From IMG/VR virus record IMGVR_UViG_3300035184_000889, positions 1 through 31,178 of that record: DNA of 31,178 nucleotides, one strand, 5' to 3'. The DNA comes from a virus. The position numbers were made by a program, and so were the translations under genes. A model generated the notes under the pieces. The model did no database searches and was not told the origin of the DNA. It saw only the letters and a program-made list of their open reading frames with translations. Positions 8,603 to 18,500 of this stretch are shown in pieces; within the stretch, counting starts at the first letter, position 1, and each line of letters starts with the position of its first letter.

Positions 8603-9231
8603 TTTATGATAAGAAAAAAGGTTCACTACTTAATTATATCCAGTTGCCACTGCATGTGGTAACATCCGACGGAACTTACCTTGGGGTTGGATATGACGCT
8701 GATAGACCAAAGTATATGCTATCTCACGTTAGGGTCGTAACATACGATGTGCGTGATCTTGTGTTCTCTAAAATCAGTAAGAACGCAATAGTTAACCATA
8801 CTACTCCTTTAATAGAGATCAAGGATAACACTATTGGCTATGATTATAAAATTACGGAAACTGAAATAAAATATGGTTATATCACAGTTGCATCACAACG
8901 TGTCGATATCACAAAAAATGTTATATCAAAGGATTCTGCCGCTCGTATTTTAGATAAACAATTGCGTAATATAGGAAATGTACTTGAACAGTTTGTTAAA
9001 CAGCCACTTTCACAAAGTCAGTTCGATGCACTGCTTCATCATTTTTACTTTGTTGGGGTTGATAAGATACAATCTAGTTCAATCATACAATTGATAAACG
9101 TTAAACGCTGGTATGATATCACTGATGAAATTCAAAGTGGCATAAAACGAAATAACGGCAAAGTGGATGAACACCTCGCCGCTATTAAAATTAGGACTTC
9201 TAAAATGTGGAGTTACGTACCTGGCTTTTAA
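8599..9231 (+). CDS. Degenerate GH24 lysozyme-like protein
   Basis: A 210-aa protein read from the ATG that overlaps the spike stop by four bases (ATGA). The C-terminal lobe is clearly GH24-like: [37 protein letters not shown] (lysozymes have LTQNQFDAL..F.FNVG) and a closing [21 protein letters not shown]. The catalytic half appears lost: the position of the catalytic Glu reads LIEIKDN (Asp76 or none), no Asp stands in the usual place, and the TIGYGH motif reads KYGYIT. Residues 1-70 are beta-like and unassigned. It is probably a structural or peptidoglycan-binding relic rather than an enzyme. It ends tail-to-tail with clpP, the two stops overlapping. Confidence 0.55.
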   Translation: MIYDKKKGSLLNYIQLPLHVVTSDGTYLGVGYDADRPKYMLSHVRVVTYDVRDLVFSKISKNAIVNHTTPLIEIKDNTIGYDYKITETEIKYGYITVASQRVDITKNVISKDSAARILDKQLRNIGNVLEQFVKQPLSQSQFDALLHHFYFVGVDKIQSSSIIQLINVKRWYDITDEIQSGIKRNNGKVDEHLAAIKIRTSKMWSYVPGF

Positions 9232-9854
9232 GTTGGACGCTCAGAAATCATTAAGTCTGCTAGACCATACTCAACTGCATCACTCGCAGACATGAATGTA
9301 TCAAACTTCATTGTAACTTCTAACTCTTCGAATGTTTTGCCCTTTGAGTTGTGCTGTACGTATAATTCTGTTAAGCGTTTGTTAATATTCTTAGACTCTT
9401 CAAAATGACGGAGGTTATCTTCCATTTCGAGTTCTTGTACGTATACAGAACCACCAGTACCGCGAGTACCACTTGATACACGATGGACCATCGTGCGAGA
9501 GTTAGGTAGAACATAACGCTTGCCTGTCGCACCAGCTTGTGCTAGAAATGATCCCATTGAACATGCTTGTCCGATAACAGTAGTGCATACATCAGGTTTG
9601 ATGAATTGCATGGTATCATAGATAGCAAGACCTGATGTTACAGCCCCACCTGGTGAGTTGATATAAAAGTGAATATCTTTATCTGGGTTTTCTGCTTCTA
9701 GAAATAGTAATTGTGCGCAAAGCAAGTCTGCTTGGTAGTCATTAACTTCACCAGTTAGAAAAATCACACGCTCTTTCAACAGTCGTGAAAAGATATCGTA
9801 GCTGCGTTCGCCGTTAGCTGATTGGTCTACAACCATTGGTACTAGATTTGGCAT
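9228..9854 (-). CDS. clpP: ClpP-like ATP-dependent protease proteolytic subunit
   Basis: A 208-aa serine peptidase of the ClpP family, whose barrel degrades proteins fed by a Clp ATPase. It tracks bacterial ClpP closely: [67 protein letters not shown] with Ser99, RTMVHRV with His124, and [17 protein letters not shown] with Asp185, so the triad is intact. Odd: His-to-Asp spacing is 61 residues against 49 in E. coli ClpP, a net insertion of about 12 residues in the handle-helix region, and the usual MIHQP is MVHRV. No phage Clp ATPase lies nearby, so it may use or interfere with the host ClpX/ClpA. Its AAGGA site lies in the end of the upstream gene, implying coupling. Confidence 0.92.
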   Translation of the reverse strand: MPNLVPMVVDQSANGERSYDIFSRLLKERVIFLTGEVNDYQADLLCAQLLFLEAENPDKDIHFYINSPGGAVTSGLAIYDTMQFIKPDVCTTVIGQACSMGSFLAQAGATGKRYVLPNSRTMVHRVSSGTRGTGGSVYVQELEMEDNLRHFEESKNINKRLTELYVQHNSKGKTFEELEVTMKFDTFMSASDAVEYGLADLMISERPT

Positions 9855-9856
9855 TG

Positions 9857-10105
9857 TTATTCCTTATTTTCATATTTAGATTTTAGTTCGTGTAATTCTG
9901 CGTTCAATTCTATGATTCGCTTGTATCCATCATACACTTGTTCTTGTAGTTTTGCAACCTCTATTTTCAATAACTCTACTTCGTTATAGTTCGGCTGTTC
10001 AAGTGTATACGATGGATATTTCATACTAAACATAGTTCCTACTGGAAGTTCTGTTACTTTAGGTTTAAATTCTGATAGTTCAATTATAGTTTTATCGTCT
10101 GTCAT
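9857..10105 (-). CDS. Small coiled-coil protein upstream of clpP
   Basis: An 82-aa protein I do not recognise. Residues 1-35 are mixed, with [18 protein letters not shown]. Residues about 40-80 form a strongly charged amphipathic helix with heptad spacing ([36 protein letters not shown]), so oligomerisation is likely. The frame is open to an ATG at 10141, but that codon lies upstream of the predicted transcription start. I therefore use the ATG at 10105, which has GGGAGA five bases upstream. It is the first gene of a two-gene operon with clpP, separated by two bases. A role as a ClpP partner or adaptor is only a guess from position. Confidence 0.65.
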   Translation of the reverse strand: MTDDKTIIELSEFKPKVTELPVGTMFSMKYPSYTLEQPNYNEVELLKIEVAKLQEQVYDGYKRIIELNAELHELKSKYENKE

Positions 10106-10110
10106 ACTAC

Positions 10111-10116
10111 TCTCCC
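10111..10116 (-). promoter_or_regulatory. Shine-Dalgarno deciding the start of the coiled-coil protein
   Basis: On the minus strand GGGAGA precedes the ATG at 10105 by five bases and lies downstream of the predicted -10 box. Confidence 0.65.
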
Positions 10117-10132
10117 TATTACGCTTGATATA

Positions 10133-10161
10133 AGTATACATACAAATTTATTAGTTGTCAA
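10133..10161 (-). promoter_or_regulatory. Sigma-70 promoter for the coiled-coil/clpP operon
   Basis: On the minus strand TTGACA (10161-10156), a 17-base spacer and TATACT (10138-10133). It lies between the SGNH-like gene and the small coiled-coil gene. The expected transcription start near 10126 rules out the upstream ATG at 10141. Confidence 0.82.
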
Positions 10162-10164
10162 GTA

Positions 10165-10854
10165 CTATTTTAGTTTTGGCACAATAAAATCTCTGATCAT
10201 TTCTTCGTTGGTATTGTCATTGAAGTGTACATGATCACACAGTATGTTTTCTTTTCCGTATTTGTCTACATAATAACTATGTGCATTGGGATGGCCTATG
10301 AATTTCACATCTGTATCTATGTGATTGCTAAAGTCGAACTGTTCTTGCCATGTAATTACTTTTATTCCTAATAAATTGCAAAGCTTGATAGCTTGTTTGC
10401 AATCTAATATGCCCCAAAACTCAAATGCATTTTCATTGTATGCTAGTTGCTCTTGCACACGTTGCCACACATCAAAATCTCGCTTTGTTGCGAACTTAGT
10501 ATGGTCTATTGGCTGAGTTATAGCTCTTACATACTCCCAAATAGACGCACTATCTTTGTACACGTTGTCAGTTACATCAGACAAATCATATTCTTGCGAT
10601 TTCATGTTAAGCATTGAACGGTTGTTAACAAGTTCCATTAAAATACAATCAACATCATGTGTCTCTTTTAGATATACTATCTTATCAAGATATAATTCAG
10701 TTCCCTTACCAGAACATGCACTGTTATAAACCTGAATATCCGTTGTATATTTTTCTATCCAAGTCTCAAATGGCAATGCCAGATCATTTAATCCTGTAAC
10801 TTTATTGTGATGACAGCCAACTGAAAAGCTTGAACCGATAATACCTAGTTTCAT
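10165..10854 (-). CDS. SGNH/GDSL-hydrolase-like protein
   Basis: A 229-aa protein with the SGNH layout. The first strand and nucleophile elbow is LGIIGSSFSVG (Ser9 in a GSS replacing GDS). NSACSGKGTE has Gly49/Gly51 at the oxyanion block, and ILMELVNNRS (Asn77/78) stands in the third-block position. CDHVHFND near the C-terminus supplies Asp207 and His210 of the usual DxxH. Such proteins are esterases or acyl/acetyl hydrolases acting on carbohydrates or lipids; the substrate here cannot be read. There is no signal peptide or membrane segment. It has no Shine-Dalgarno, and a late-promoter-like CATAAATA on its strand (10867-10860) ends five bases before the ATG. The start is fixed because the first strand begins at residue 2. 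Confidence 0.6.
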   Translation of the reverse strand: MKLGIIGSSFSVGCHHNKVTGLNDLALPFETWIEKYTTDIQVYNSACSGKGTELYLDKIVYLKETHDVDCILMELVNNRSMLNMKSQEYDLSDVTDNVYKDSASIWEYVRAITQPIDHTKFATKRDFDVWQRVQEQLAYNENAFEFWGILDCKQAIKLCNLLGIKVITWQEQFDFSNHIDTDVKFIGHPNAHSYYVDKYGKENILCDHVHFNDNTNEEMIRDFIVPKLK

Positions 10855-10866
10855 ACATATATTTAT

Positions 10867-10894
10867 GTTCGTAGTTTATACGATGATAAATACT
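10867..10894 (+). promoter_or_regulatory. T4-type late promoter before gp25, with conserved upstream element
   Basis: GATAAATACT (10885-10894), preceded by GTTCGTA (10867-10873) and TTATA (10876-10880) at exactly the spacing seen at 820-847. It should drive the gp25-gp6-gp7 block. Confidence 0.75.
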
Positions 10895-10924
10895 CTTAAT
10901 CGAACAAAGTATAGAGAGAATATT

Positions 10925-11284
10925 ATGGCTATAAGATTTACAGGTTTTAGTACAAAGAATAAAAGTGCTATCAATCACGTACTTAAAGGTAAAGACCTTA
11001 TCATTGAGGACTTGATGAATCACATTATGACCCGTAAAGGTGAGCGAGTGATGATGCCTACATATGGTAGCATTATCCATGAGCTTATATTTGAGCCACT
11101 AACTCCAGAACTTAATAAACTAATCGAAGATGATATTACAAAAATCATCGAAGAAGATCCTAGGGTGACACTTGATAACATTATCGTGTCTGATACGGAT
11201 CACAACATAACAGTCGGTCTTACAGTATCAATCGTAAATGAAGATGAACCTGTAATACTACAAATAGATTTAGAGAGAGAATAA
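10925..11284 (+). CDS. 25: Baseplate wedge protein gp25
   Basis: A 119-aa protein with the gp25 family core: KDLIIEDLMNHIMTRKGERV, MMPTYGSIIHELIFEPLTPE and a C-terminal strand VNEDEPVILQIDLERE. gp25 forms the core bundle of the wedge with gp6 and gp53 and is conserved across contractile injection systems. T4 gp25 is 132 aa, so this is full length. The frame is open to an ATG at 10865, but that lies upstream of the late promoter. The ATG at 10925 (MAIRFTGF) follows an AGAGAGAA site and starts the conserved sequence. The late promoter is 30 bases upstream and gp6 follows after one base. Confidence 0.92.
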   Translation: MAIRFTGFSTKNKSAINHVLKGKDLIIEDLMNHIMTRKGERVMMPTYGSIIHELIFEPLTPELNKLIEDDITKIIEEDPRVTLDNIIVSDTDHNITVGLTVSIVNEDEPVILQIDLERE

Positions 11285-11285
11285 C

Positions 11286-14200
11286 ATGAGTCAAGAACGA
11301 GTTGACAATTTATTTGCGAGTGAGAGCTGGACAGCAGTTTACACAGCGTTTACTAAAGTAAGTTTAAAAGCATACGACTTTGATACTATCAGAGAAGCAC
11401 TAATAGATTATGTTTCGACGACATATCCAGACAAATTTAATGACTTCATCGCAAGTTCTGAATTTATTGCAATCTTAGATTTGGTTGCATATATGGGACA
11501 TTCATTGTCATTCAGGCTTGACATGAACACACGTGAAAACTTCTTAGATACCGCAGAACGCCGTGAGAGTGTTCTTAGAATGGCTAAGACGTTAGGATAT
11601 AATAAGACACGTCCTACAAACGCACGTGGTTTCTTAAAGATCACAAGTGTAACAACCGATCAACCAATTGCAGACAACGAAGGTAACTCTCTCGCCAATC
11701 GTACTATCAATTGGAATGATTCTAATAATGTTGATTGGTATGAAAATTTTATTGATGTTATAAATGCATCACTGTCTAAAACTTCAAAGATCCAAGATCC
11801 GATGTCAAGTTTGGTAGTTGCTGGTGTAGAAAATCATTTATATGAAATAAATCAGAACTTAGCCTCACGTGCTGTATCTTTCGCATTCGAAGCTCCGGTT
11901 GCTGGTGGTAACAGAAGATTTGAAGCTGTCCGTACTACATTTACTGACGGTAAAATGATTGAAGCTGAACCGATTGAATCAAAGAAGTTTACAATTGTAA
12001 ACAGAAATGACAATCTGGGTCCTGCAAGTGATAGAACTGGATTCTTTGTTTTTGCAAAAACCGGTAAACTACAATTTCAAAATTTTACATACAATAACAA
12101 AATTTCAAATCTAATCGAAACACTTGCTACTCCTAACATTTCAAATACAGATGTTTGGGTACAAAAAGTTGATACAACTAATACGTATTCATCAAGTGTT
12201 TCAAAAGTAGATAACGATACAAGAGAAACAGCAATCTATAACTCATTACGTAGTGGCAGTGGCGATCTTGTTAGTGTAAACACAATAGACAATAATGCAA
12301 TTTCACTTCATTACGGTGATGGTGTATTTGGTAACGCTGCAAGCGGTAATTATCGTGTTTGGTATCGTGTCGCCGATAATGAGAATTACAGAATTGATAG
12401 AAACGATATCAACGACCAAACTGTGTCAATCCCTTATATTGGAGCTGATAATAAGAACTATCGTTTAGTAGTTACACTATCATCTACAAAAGATTTCTCA
12501 GAGAACTTTGCTGCGGAAACATACACAAGTGTAAGACGTATTGCACCACGTTCTTATTATGCACAAGATAGAATGGTTAACGCACAAGATTATAACGTGC
12601 TTCCACTATCTCTTGGTTCAAACATTGTTTCAAAAGTTAAAGCAGTTAACACTACATTTGCAGGTAACTCTCGTTACTTTGAAATGGATGATATTACGGG
12701 ACATCACTCTAACATTAGTATAACTGGCAATGATGGGTCAGTGTATATGGATGATGACGTAATAACAATGAACTTACAATTTAATAGACAGAATAATAAT
12801 GCTGTAGATTTTGTTCGTAATGAAATGACCAAAGCTATCAGGCATCCCAGTTTAGTTAATCTTTACTATTCTGCTATTCGAAAAAATCCAGTAACTGGCG
12901 TAATAGATCCTTATGCAGTATTCGATGTATCGATTGCATATACAGTTAGTGGAAAATCAATGACAGCTACTATGGGAGTAACATCAGTTGCTCCTGGTGA
13001 CCACATCAAACTGATCGGAGTAAGCGGAACTGAATATTGGACTAGGGTTGAGTATGGTGAAGGCGCACCAATCAGCAATGATACGTTCACTATCACTGAT
13101 GTTATTCCAGAGTCTGGAAGCATTGAGACTGTGATTAGAGGATACAGAACTAGGTTTGATGATCAGTTCTTTAACGAAATATCTCCTATTGTAACTAAAA
13201 TACAAGAAAGTCCAGAAGATTTCGTAATAAAATATATTTTCGATGCGGCGATTGATCCAATACGTTGGGTGTGGGTATTACATGATGTCGCCACAGCGAT
13301 GCCAGAAGGCACAGTAAACTTAACATTCACATACAACTCTGGTATCAGAGACAATGAAGCTGAATATACTGTAAGATTTACAGGTAAACGTGTAGTGTTT
13401 GAAAGTCATGATCAGGTTAAATTTTATTATGGCAATGAAGAAATAGTAGTAGACAACGAAACAAATTTAGCAGAACGTGACGCACTGCACCTGACTCATA
13501 AAGTTACTACACTACCAGAATCAAGTACTACTATTGGTGATACTTCTGGTATTACTATTGGCTATGCTCCTATGACCAACTACGTTCAAACTGGCAATAG
13601 TGCAGATTTTGACGTTAATTTAAAATTCTCAGGCGCACAGGAAAATTATGATTATGCCGAGACACAACAAAGCGAAACATATCATCATTTTTTAGTGTCG
13701 CCTGATGGTATCGAATACGAACTAGACAAAGCTGTAAATATTACTGCACCAGCTAGCCCAAATAATATCGTAGGCACAGCAGGCACCAACCTTCTTTCAA
13801 TGACAATTAATGATGTGACTTCATATGTTAGTTCTATTGACGCCATAGCATTAAGTGAAAACACGGCAGACTCAAATGAATTTATCGTTCAGTCGGACCA
13901 TTTAAATATTGTAACTGATGGTGACTTTGCAAATGCGGATACATCTTATACAACAGTATCAGAAAACGATATCATAAGTTTAGGGATCAAAGGTAAGCCG
14001 TCGGCGACATACTTCTCATCGGCCGCTTCAGTTAATAAATTCTTTTGGATTGACGAAAACGAACTACCTACCGCAGAGACATATGCATCTGCTATACCGC
14101 CAATGATTGGGGTACAGACTGAATTCATATCTGCATATACCAATGTATACACATTTACATTCCCCACACAGACAAACTGGGCAATTGATAAATTGGATAA

Positions 14201-15563
14201 TAATCCTGACAGAGATGTTAGATTTAAACAGATTGCATACGGTGAATGTTCATTCACTCCACTCAATGCATTAATTGCAACAACTAGTACCTTAATCATC
14301 AAAGATGGCGATAACGTTATTAGTACGGATCACTGTGAGTTAATAGTAGACGCTGTAACAAATTTACATCGTGTTATATTTTGGACATATGATCCAGCTG
14401 GAGTAGATATAGATTTTTACATTGGGGATGCGACCCAAACATCTACCATTGACAATTTCTATGTTAAAATTACAGCAGCATACAATACAGTATTAGCAGT
14501 ATCATCCGTTTCAGATCGATATGAAAATGTATCATCATTGGTTTATGACAAATATATTACCGAAGCGGGATACACTGATAATACTAAATTAAAACTGTTA
14601 CATTCAGATGATAACAATGATCCATTTGGTATGCTACAAATTGTAAATGATGACAATATAATATTAGAGACATATTTTATAGATACTAATAAATTCCAAA
14701 GAGTGTCAACTACAGCTATAGCTACAGATGACGTACAATTGTTATCTACGATAGCCAGACTTTGGTTCGACGGATCAGATTGGTATATCCGAGCTGCAGG
14801 ATCTTGGGTAGGGTTACAAAACTATCAAATAAAAATTAATAATGTATGGACTAGCCTTCCAGTTGATAACACGGATGTGCATACTTACATACAATACGAC
14901 GGAGTTGAGTATACTGTAGTTGATGGTAAAACTTATGTAGAAGATAAATTTATGAGCTTCAGGTGGGATCACTTTGCTGATGTAGATAAACGTATTGATC
15001 CAAGCACAAGTAACATCATTGATATGTATGTTCTTACAACTGATTATGTAAGAAATATAAATGAGTGGATTGCGGGCGGCTTTGGTTCTATTATTCCTAA
15101 GGCACCAAACAACTTTGAACTTCGTAAAGTTATGGAAACCCTTGCAGACAAAACTGCAATCGCAGATCACGTAAGTTATATCCCAGTTAAGTTTAAGATG
15201 TTATTTGGTGATTTTGCAGATGCAGAAAATCAAGCAACATTCAAAGTGATAGCTAAATTAGGAACTGTGTATACTAAAAGCGAAATTAAAAATGTAGTAT
15301 CAGCAAAAGTTAATGAATACTTTAAGTTAGAAAATTGGGACTTTGGTGACCAGTTCTATTTCTCAGAACTTGCATCATACTTACACCAAGAACTTGCAGA
15401 TTACATTTCAAGTGTTATCATCACTCCAAAATTTGCAAGTAACGATTTTAAAAACTTGCTAAGTATTAGTTGTGAGCAACACGAAATCTTCTTGAGTGTG
15501 GTGACATCAAAAGATGTAAAAATCATTTCATCAATCTCTGATAATGAATTAACAGGTGAATAA
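11286..15563 (+). CDS. 6: Baseplate wedge protein gp6, enlarged
   Basis: A 1425-aa protein. The N-terminus is typical of gp6: YPDKFNDFIASSEFIAILDL, GHSLSFRLDMNTRENFLDTA, ERRESVLRMAKTLGYNKTRP. The C-terminal 230 residues are also typical (VDKRIDPSTSNIIDMYVLTT, VNEYFKLENWDFGDQFYFSE, LHQELADYISSVIITPKF). gp6 dimers form the inner ring of the baseplate and drive sheath triggering. T4 gp6 is 660 aa; here roughly 700 extra residues lie between about 500 and 1200, beta-rich, polar and unassigned. The frame continues without a break, so it is an expansion and not a frameshift. It sits between gp25 and the gp7-position giant, as in T4. Confidence 0.85.
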   Translation: MSQERVDNLFASESWTAVYTAFTKVSLKAYDFDTIREALIDYVSTTYPDKFNDFIASSEFIAILDLVAYMGHSLSFRLDMNTRENFLDTAERRESVLRMAKTLGYNKTRPTNARGFLKITSVTTDQPIADNEGNSLANRTINWNDSNNVDWYENFIDVINASLSKTSKIQDPMSSLVVAGVENHLYEINQNLASRAVSFAFEAPVAGGNRRFEAVRTTFTDGKMIEAEPIESKKFTIVNRNDNLGPASDRTGFFVFAKTGKLQFQNFTYNNKISNLIETLATPNISNTDVWVQKVDTTNTYSSSVSKVDNDTRETAIYNSLRSGSGDLVSVNTIDNNAISLHYGDGVFGNAASGNYRVWYRVADNENYRIDRNDINDQTVSIPYIGADNKNYRLVVTLSSTKDFSENFAAETYTSVRRIAPRSYYAQDRMVNAQDYNVLPLSLGSNIVSKVKAVNTTFAGNSRYFEMDDITGHHSNISITGNDGSVYMDDDVITMNLQFNRQNNNAVDFVRNEMTKAIRHPSLVNLYYSAIRKNPVTGVIDPYAVFDVSIAYTVSGKSMTATMGVTSVAPGDHIKLIGVSGTEYWTRVEYGEGAPISNDTFTITDVIPESGSIETVIRGYRTRFDDQFFNEISPIVTKIQESPEDFVIKYIFDAAIDPIRWVWVLHDVATAMPEGTVNLTFTYNSGIRDNEAEYTVRFTGKRVVFESHDQVKFYYGNEEIVVDNETNLAERDALHLTHKVTTLPESSTTIGDTSGITIGYAPMTNYVQTGNSADFDVNLKFSGAQENYDYAETQQSETYHHFLVSPDGIEYELDKAVNITAPASPNNIVGTAGTNLLSMTINDVTSYVSSIDAIALSENTADSNEFIVQSDHLNIVTDGDFANADTSYTTVSENDIISLGIKGKPSATYFSSAASVNKFFWIDENELPTAETYASAIPPMIGVQTEFISAYTNVYTFTFPTQTNWAIDKLDNNPDRDVRFKQIAYGECSFTPLNALIATTSTLIIKDGDNVISTDHCELIVDAVTNLHRVIFWTYDPAGVDIDFYIGDATQTSTIDNFYVKITAAYNTVLAVSSVSDRYENVSSLVYDKYITEAGYTDNTKLKLLHSDDNNDPFGMLQIVNDDNIILETYFIDTNKFQRVSTTAIATDDVQLLSTIARLWFDGSDWYIRAAGSWVGLQNYQIKINNVWTSLPVDNTDVHTYIQYDGVEYTVVDGKTYVEDKFMSFRWDHFADVDKRIDPSTSNIIDMYVLTTDYVRNINEWIAGGFGSIIPKAPNNFELRKVMETLADKTAIADHVSYIPVKFKMLFGDFADAENQATFKVIAKLGTVYTKSEIKNVVSAKVNEYFKLENWDFGDQFYFSELASYLHQELADYISSVIITPKFASNDFKNLLSISCEQHEIFLSVVTSKDVKIISSISDNELTGE

Positions 15564-15565
15564 CA

Positions 15566-18500
15566 ATGGCGAATAAAATATATGACTTTCTCCCAGCACA
15601 TTTGCGTAACAGTGAGTTGGAAAGCATCTTTGATGTTACACTGGAACGTGTGTTTTCTAAGGGCAATGTACGAAAAGAAAAAGCATTCATTGGTAGAAAA
15701 GAGAAAGGTATATACAGCGACAAAGATGTATACTTGTCATTTCCGGAACACCTGTATCAGCGTGACAACTATGGCTTAGAGCCAGTATTCTCTAATACTG
15801 AAGTTGGTGATAACGTTTTTTATGATGATCTATTGAATGCGATGTTCAATAAAGGTATGCTTACAAATGATCATAGACGCTTATTCAATTCAAAATCTAA
15901 CACAGTTAATCTTCCTATTGATGCTGATAAGTTTGCAAATTGGACTATGTATTATTGGGTTAATACTGGCTTCTTTGCAAATGGAAACCAAGAATCTGAC
16001 AACAAGCATTATGTAACAATTGAAAAAGCTACTACTGGAAACTGGTGGAGTAACAATAACGCTTGGTATCACTATGATGATATTCGTGAATTTATTACAT
16101 CAGCCAACCAGAATCTGATAGAGCAAGCAAAGCGTCCCATCATTGAATTTGATGATGCACTGTCACTAAGCGCAGATAGTACAGCTAAAGATTTGGCTGA
16201 TGCAAACTGGGAGCAACCTAAATTTAATGCTGACGATGGCAATGCATATAGTATATTTGAATATGTGACTAGTGCCGCATACCCAATGGATTATGAATTA
16301 GGATTTGCCCCTAAGTTAAAAGCGGGAGACCTTCAAAGTGAGTATGTATTCATTATTGACGTGCCAAACGATGTTAAATATCAATTTACAGGTGCCATAG
16401 ACAAGTCTATGTACACTGTATGCAATTTTAACTATAGAAATTTACGACATGAAGTTGGTGCTGGTATTTTCTCACGTATAGAACTTACACAAAGTGCGAT
16501 AGGCATTAATGATATTGATGTGTACGTAGATGGTATCAAACAAATAGGCAATTATACATACGACGATACAGATAATGTAATAGAATTCAATGATATAGCA
16601 GACGGTTATGTATATGTTGATTATGCAACTACTGATGCAGTGGTGACCGACGGCGATTACGTTTGGCAAAGAGTTAACCCAGCTATTGAATACAACATCG
16701 ATAACGAATATCATAACCTTAAAGAGCTTACGTACTCGACTATATACGAGCATATGGTCAGAATGATTGAAACTACTGATGGATTAACAGGTGAGCCAAA
16801 CGGTGATAACAACTTCAGACTTATCGGTGATAACACTGATAAGACACGATTCAATGACTTGGGTAGTATATTAGTTCGCAATTCAATTGACATTAAAAAA
16901 GCATACTTTGCGATAACACGCAACGACTATGACCCAATTAAATCTACAGAATTCTTGTCAACTGCGTATAACAACTTCAAAAACAAATTCATTACTGTAG
17001 TCAGAGATATATTATCAGATACTGGTAGTGTAACAAAAACAACCACTGAAATCTTAGAACAAGCTATTAGTGAAATCTCACTAGCAAAGCGTGAGAGTAT
17101 TAGTGTGTTTGATGGCACAATGATGATCAACTCTGGTGAAAAGCTAAGCCACTATATAGTTGGCAATGCTGAAATTATTGTTGGATCTCGCTTCCAACCA
17201 ATACCAGATGCTATGATAGTCAGTATTATACTTACTGAAAATCTATCAGTGTATCTTAATGGAGTTCTTCAACTTAACAAAATAGATTATAACATCAACG
17301 GTAGCGAGATTGAATTTGTAGAATATACAGCGCAAATTGGCGATGTGATTGAATTGCGATATTATGAAAAACTTGCAAATACATTTGTCCCACCTAGTTC
17401 TTCAAAACTAGATATTAATGCATTATATATCCCTAGAGTTGTAACAGATAGTGAATATCATCCAGATGTAGAAATGATTTTAGGACACGATGGTTCTCTT
17501 GTTCCTGCGTGGAATGATAGAACTGATGAAATTCTATTAGAATTTGAAACAATGATCTTCAATAGACTTTCGGTTACTAGTACTGACAATACAATCAAAT
17601 TCCATAATTACGGTATGTATCGTGATGCTAGTGAAGAGTACTCTGTTGCAGAAAAGAAATATACACAATACCCATTCTTTAAGAAATGGATGATTAGAAA
17701 TAACATTGACAATCTATACAATGACACATTCGATCCTGATGACTGGAAGACATGGAACTATCGTTCTATTAATGAGAGTTCACCTGGGCACTGGCGCGGA
17801 ATCATGGAGTATGTTTATGGCACTGATAATCCAGTTGCAGCACCTTGGGTAACGATTGGGTTGTCGCAGAAACCAGATGGCTTTGATGCGTATGGCACTG
17901 ACTATACACAAGTTTCATTCTGGGAAAATATAAAAACTGCATTCAGCAAAGATTGGCCTGTACCTGTAACTAGTAATGGCCAGATAGAAACGATTAATAA
18001 TTTATTCTTCAGCGGTAGTATAACTACCAGTGAAGTGACACTAATGGATCAAGATTGGGAATTCGGAGACGGATCACCAGTTGAACTGGCATGGAGACGT
18101 AGTAGTGAGTATGCATTCGCTCAATTTTTGTTAATGATGTTAACAAAACCATTTGAAGTGATTGATAACTATTCAGTGCAAATTGACCATATCATTTCTT
18201 ACTTTAATGCAAGAGAAGGATTCAATTCAGAAAAGATTACAGCACAACGTGAACAGTATGAATTTAAACTAGGATCAAAATTAGGCGGATATGTTAATAA
18301 TTTCAAACTACTTTCAGAAAATTCAGGTCTATCCAATAGTAGATACACTGATATACCACGTGATAACTATGACTTGTTTGTACATGCCGGAGAACCAAAC
18401 CGTTCAGAAAGCTTTAGTGCAATTGTAATTGAAAAGGTTTCAGTTGATAAAGATTATCCTACATATGATAGACTAGAAACTGCCACATATTCAGCAGGAG

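Noticed and set aside
10106-10141. Longer N-terminus for the small coiled-coil protein from ATG at 10141
   Set aside because: It would begin upstream of the predicted transcription start of its own sigma-70 promoter, and the ATG at 10105 has the ribosome site.
10865-10924. Longer gp25 from ATG at 10865
   Set aside because: The start would lie before the late promoter, and the extra residues are absent from the gp25 family core.
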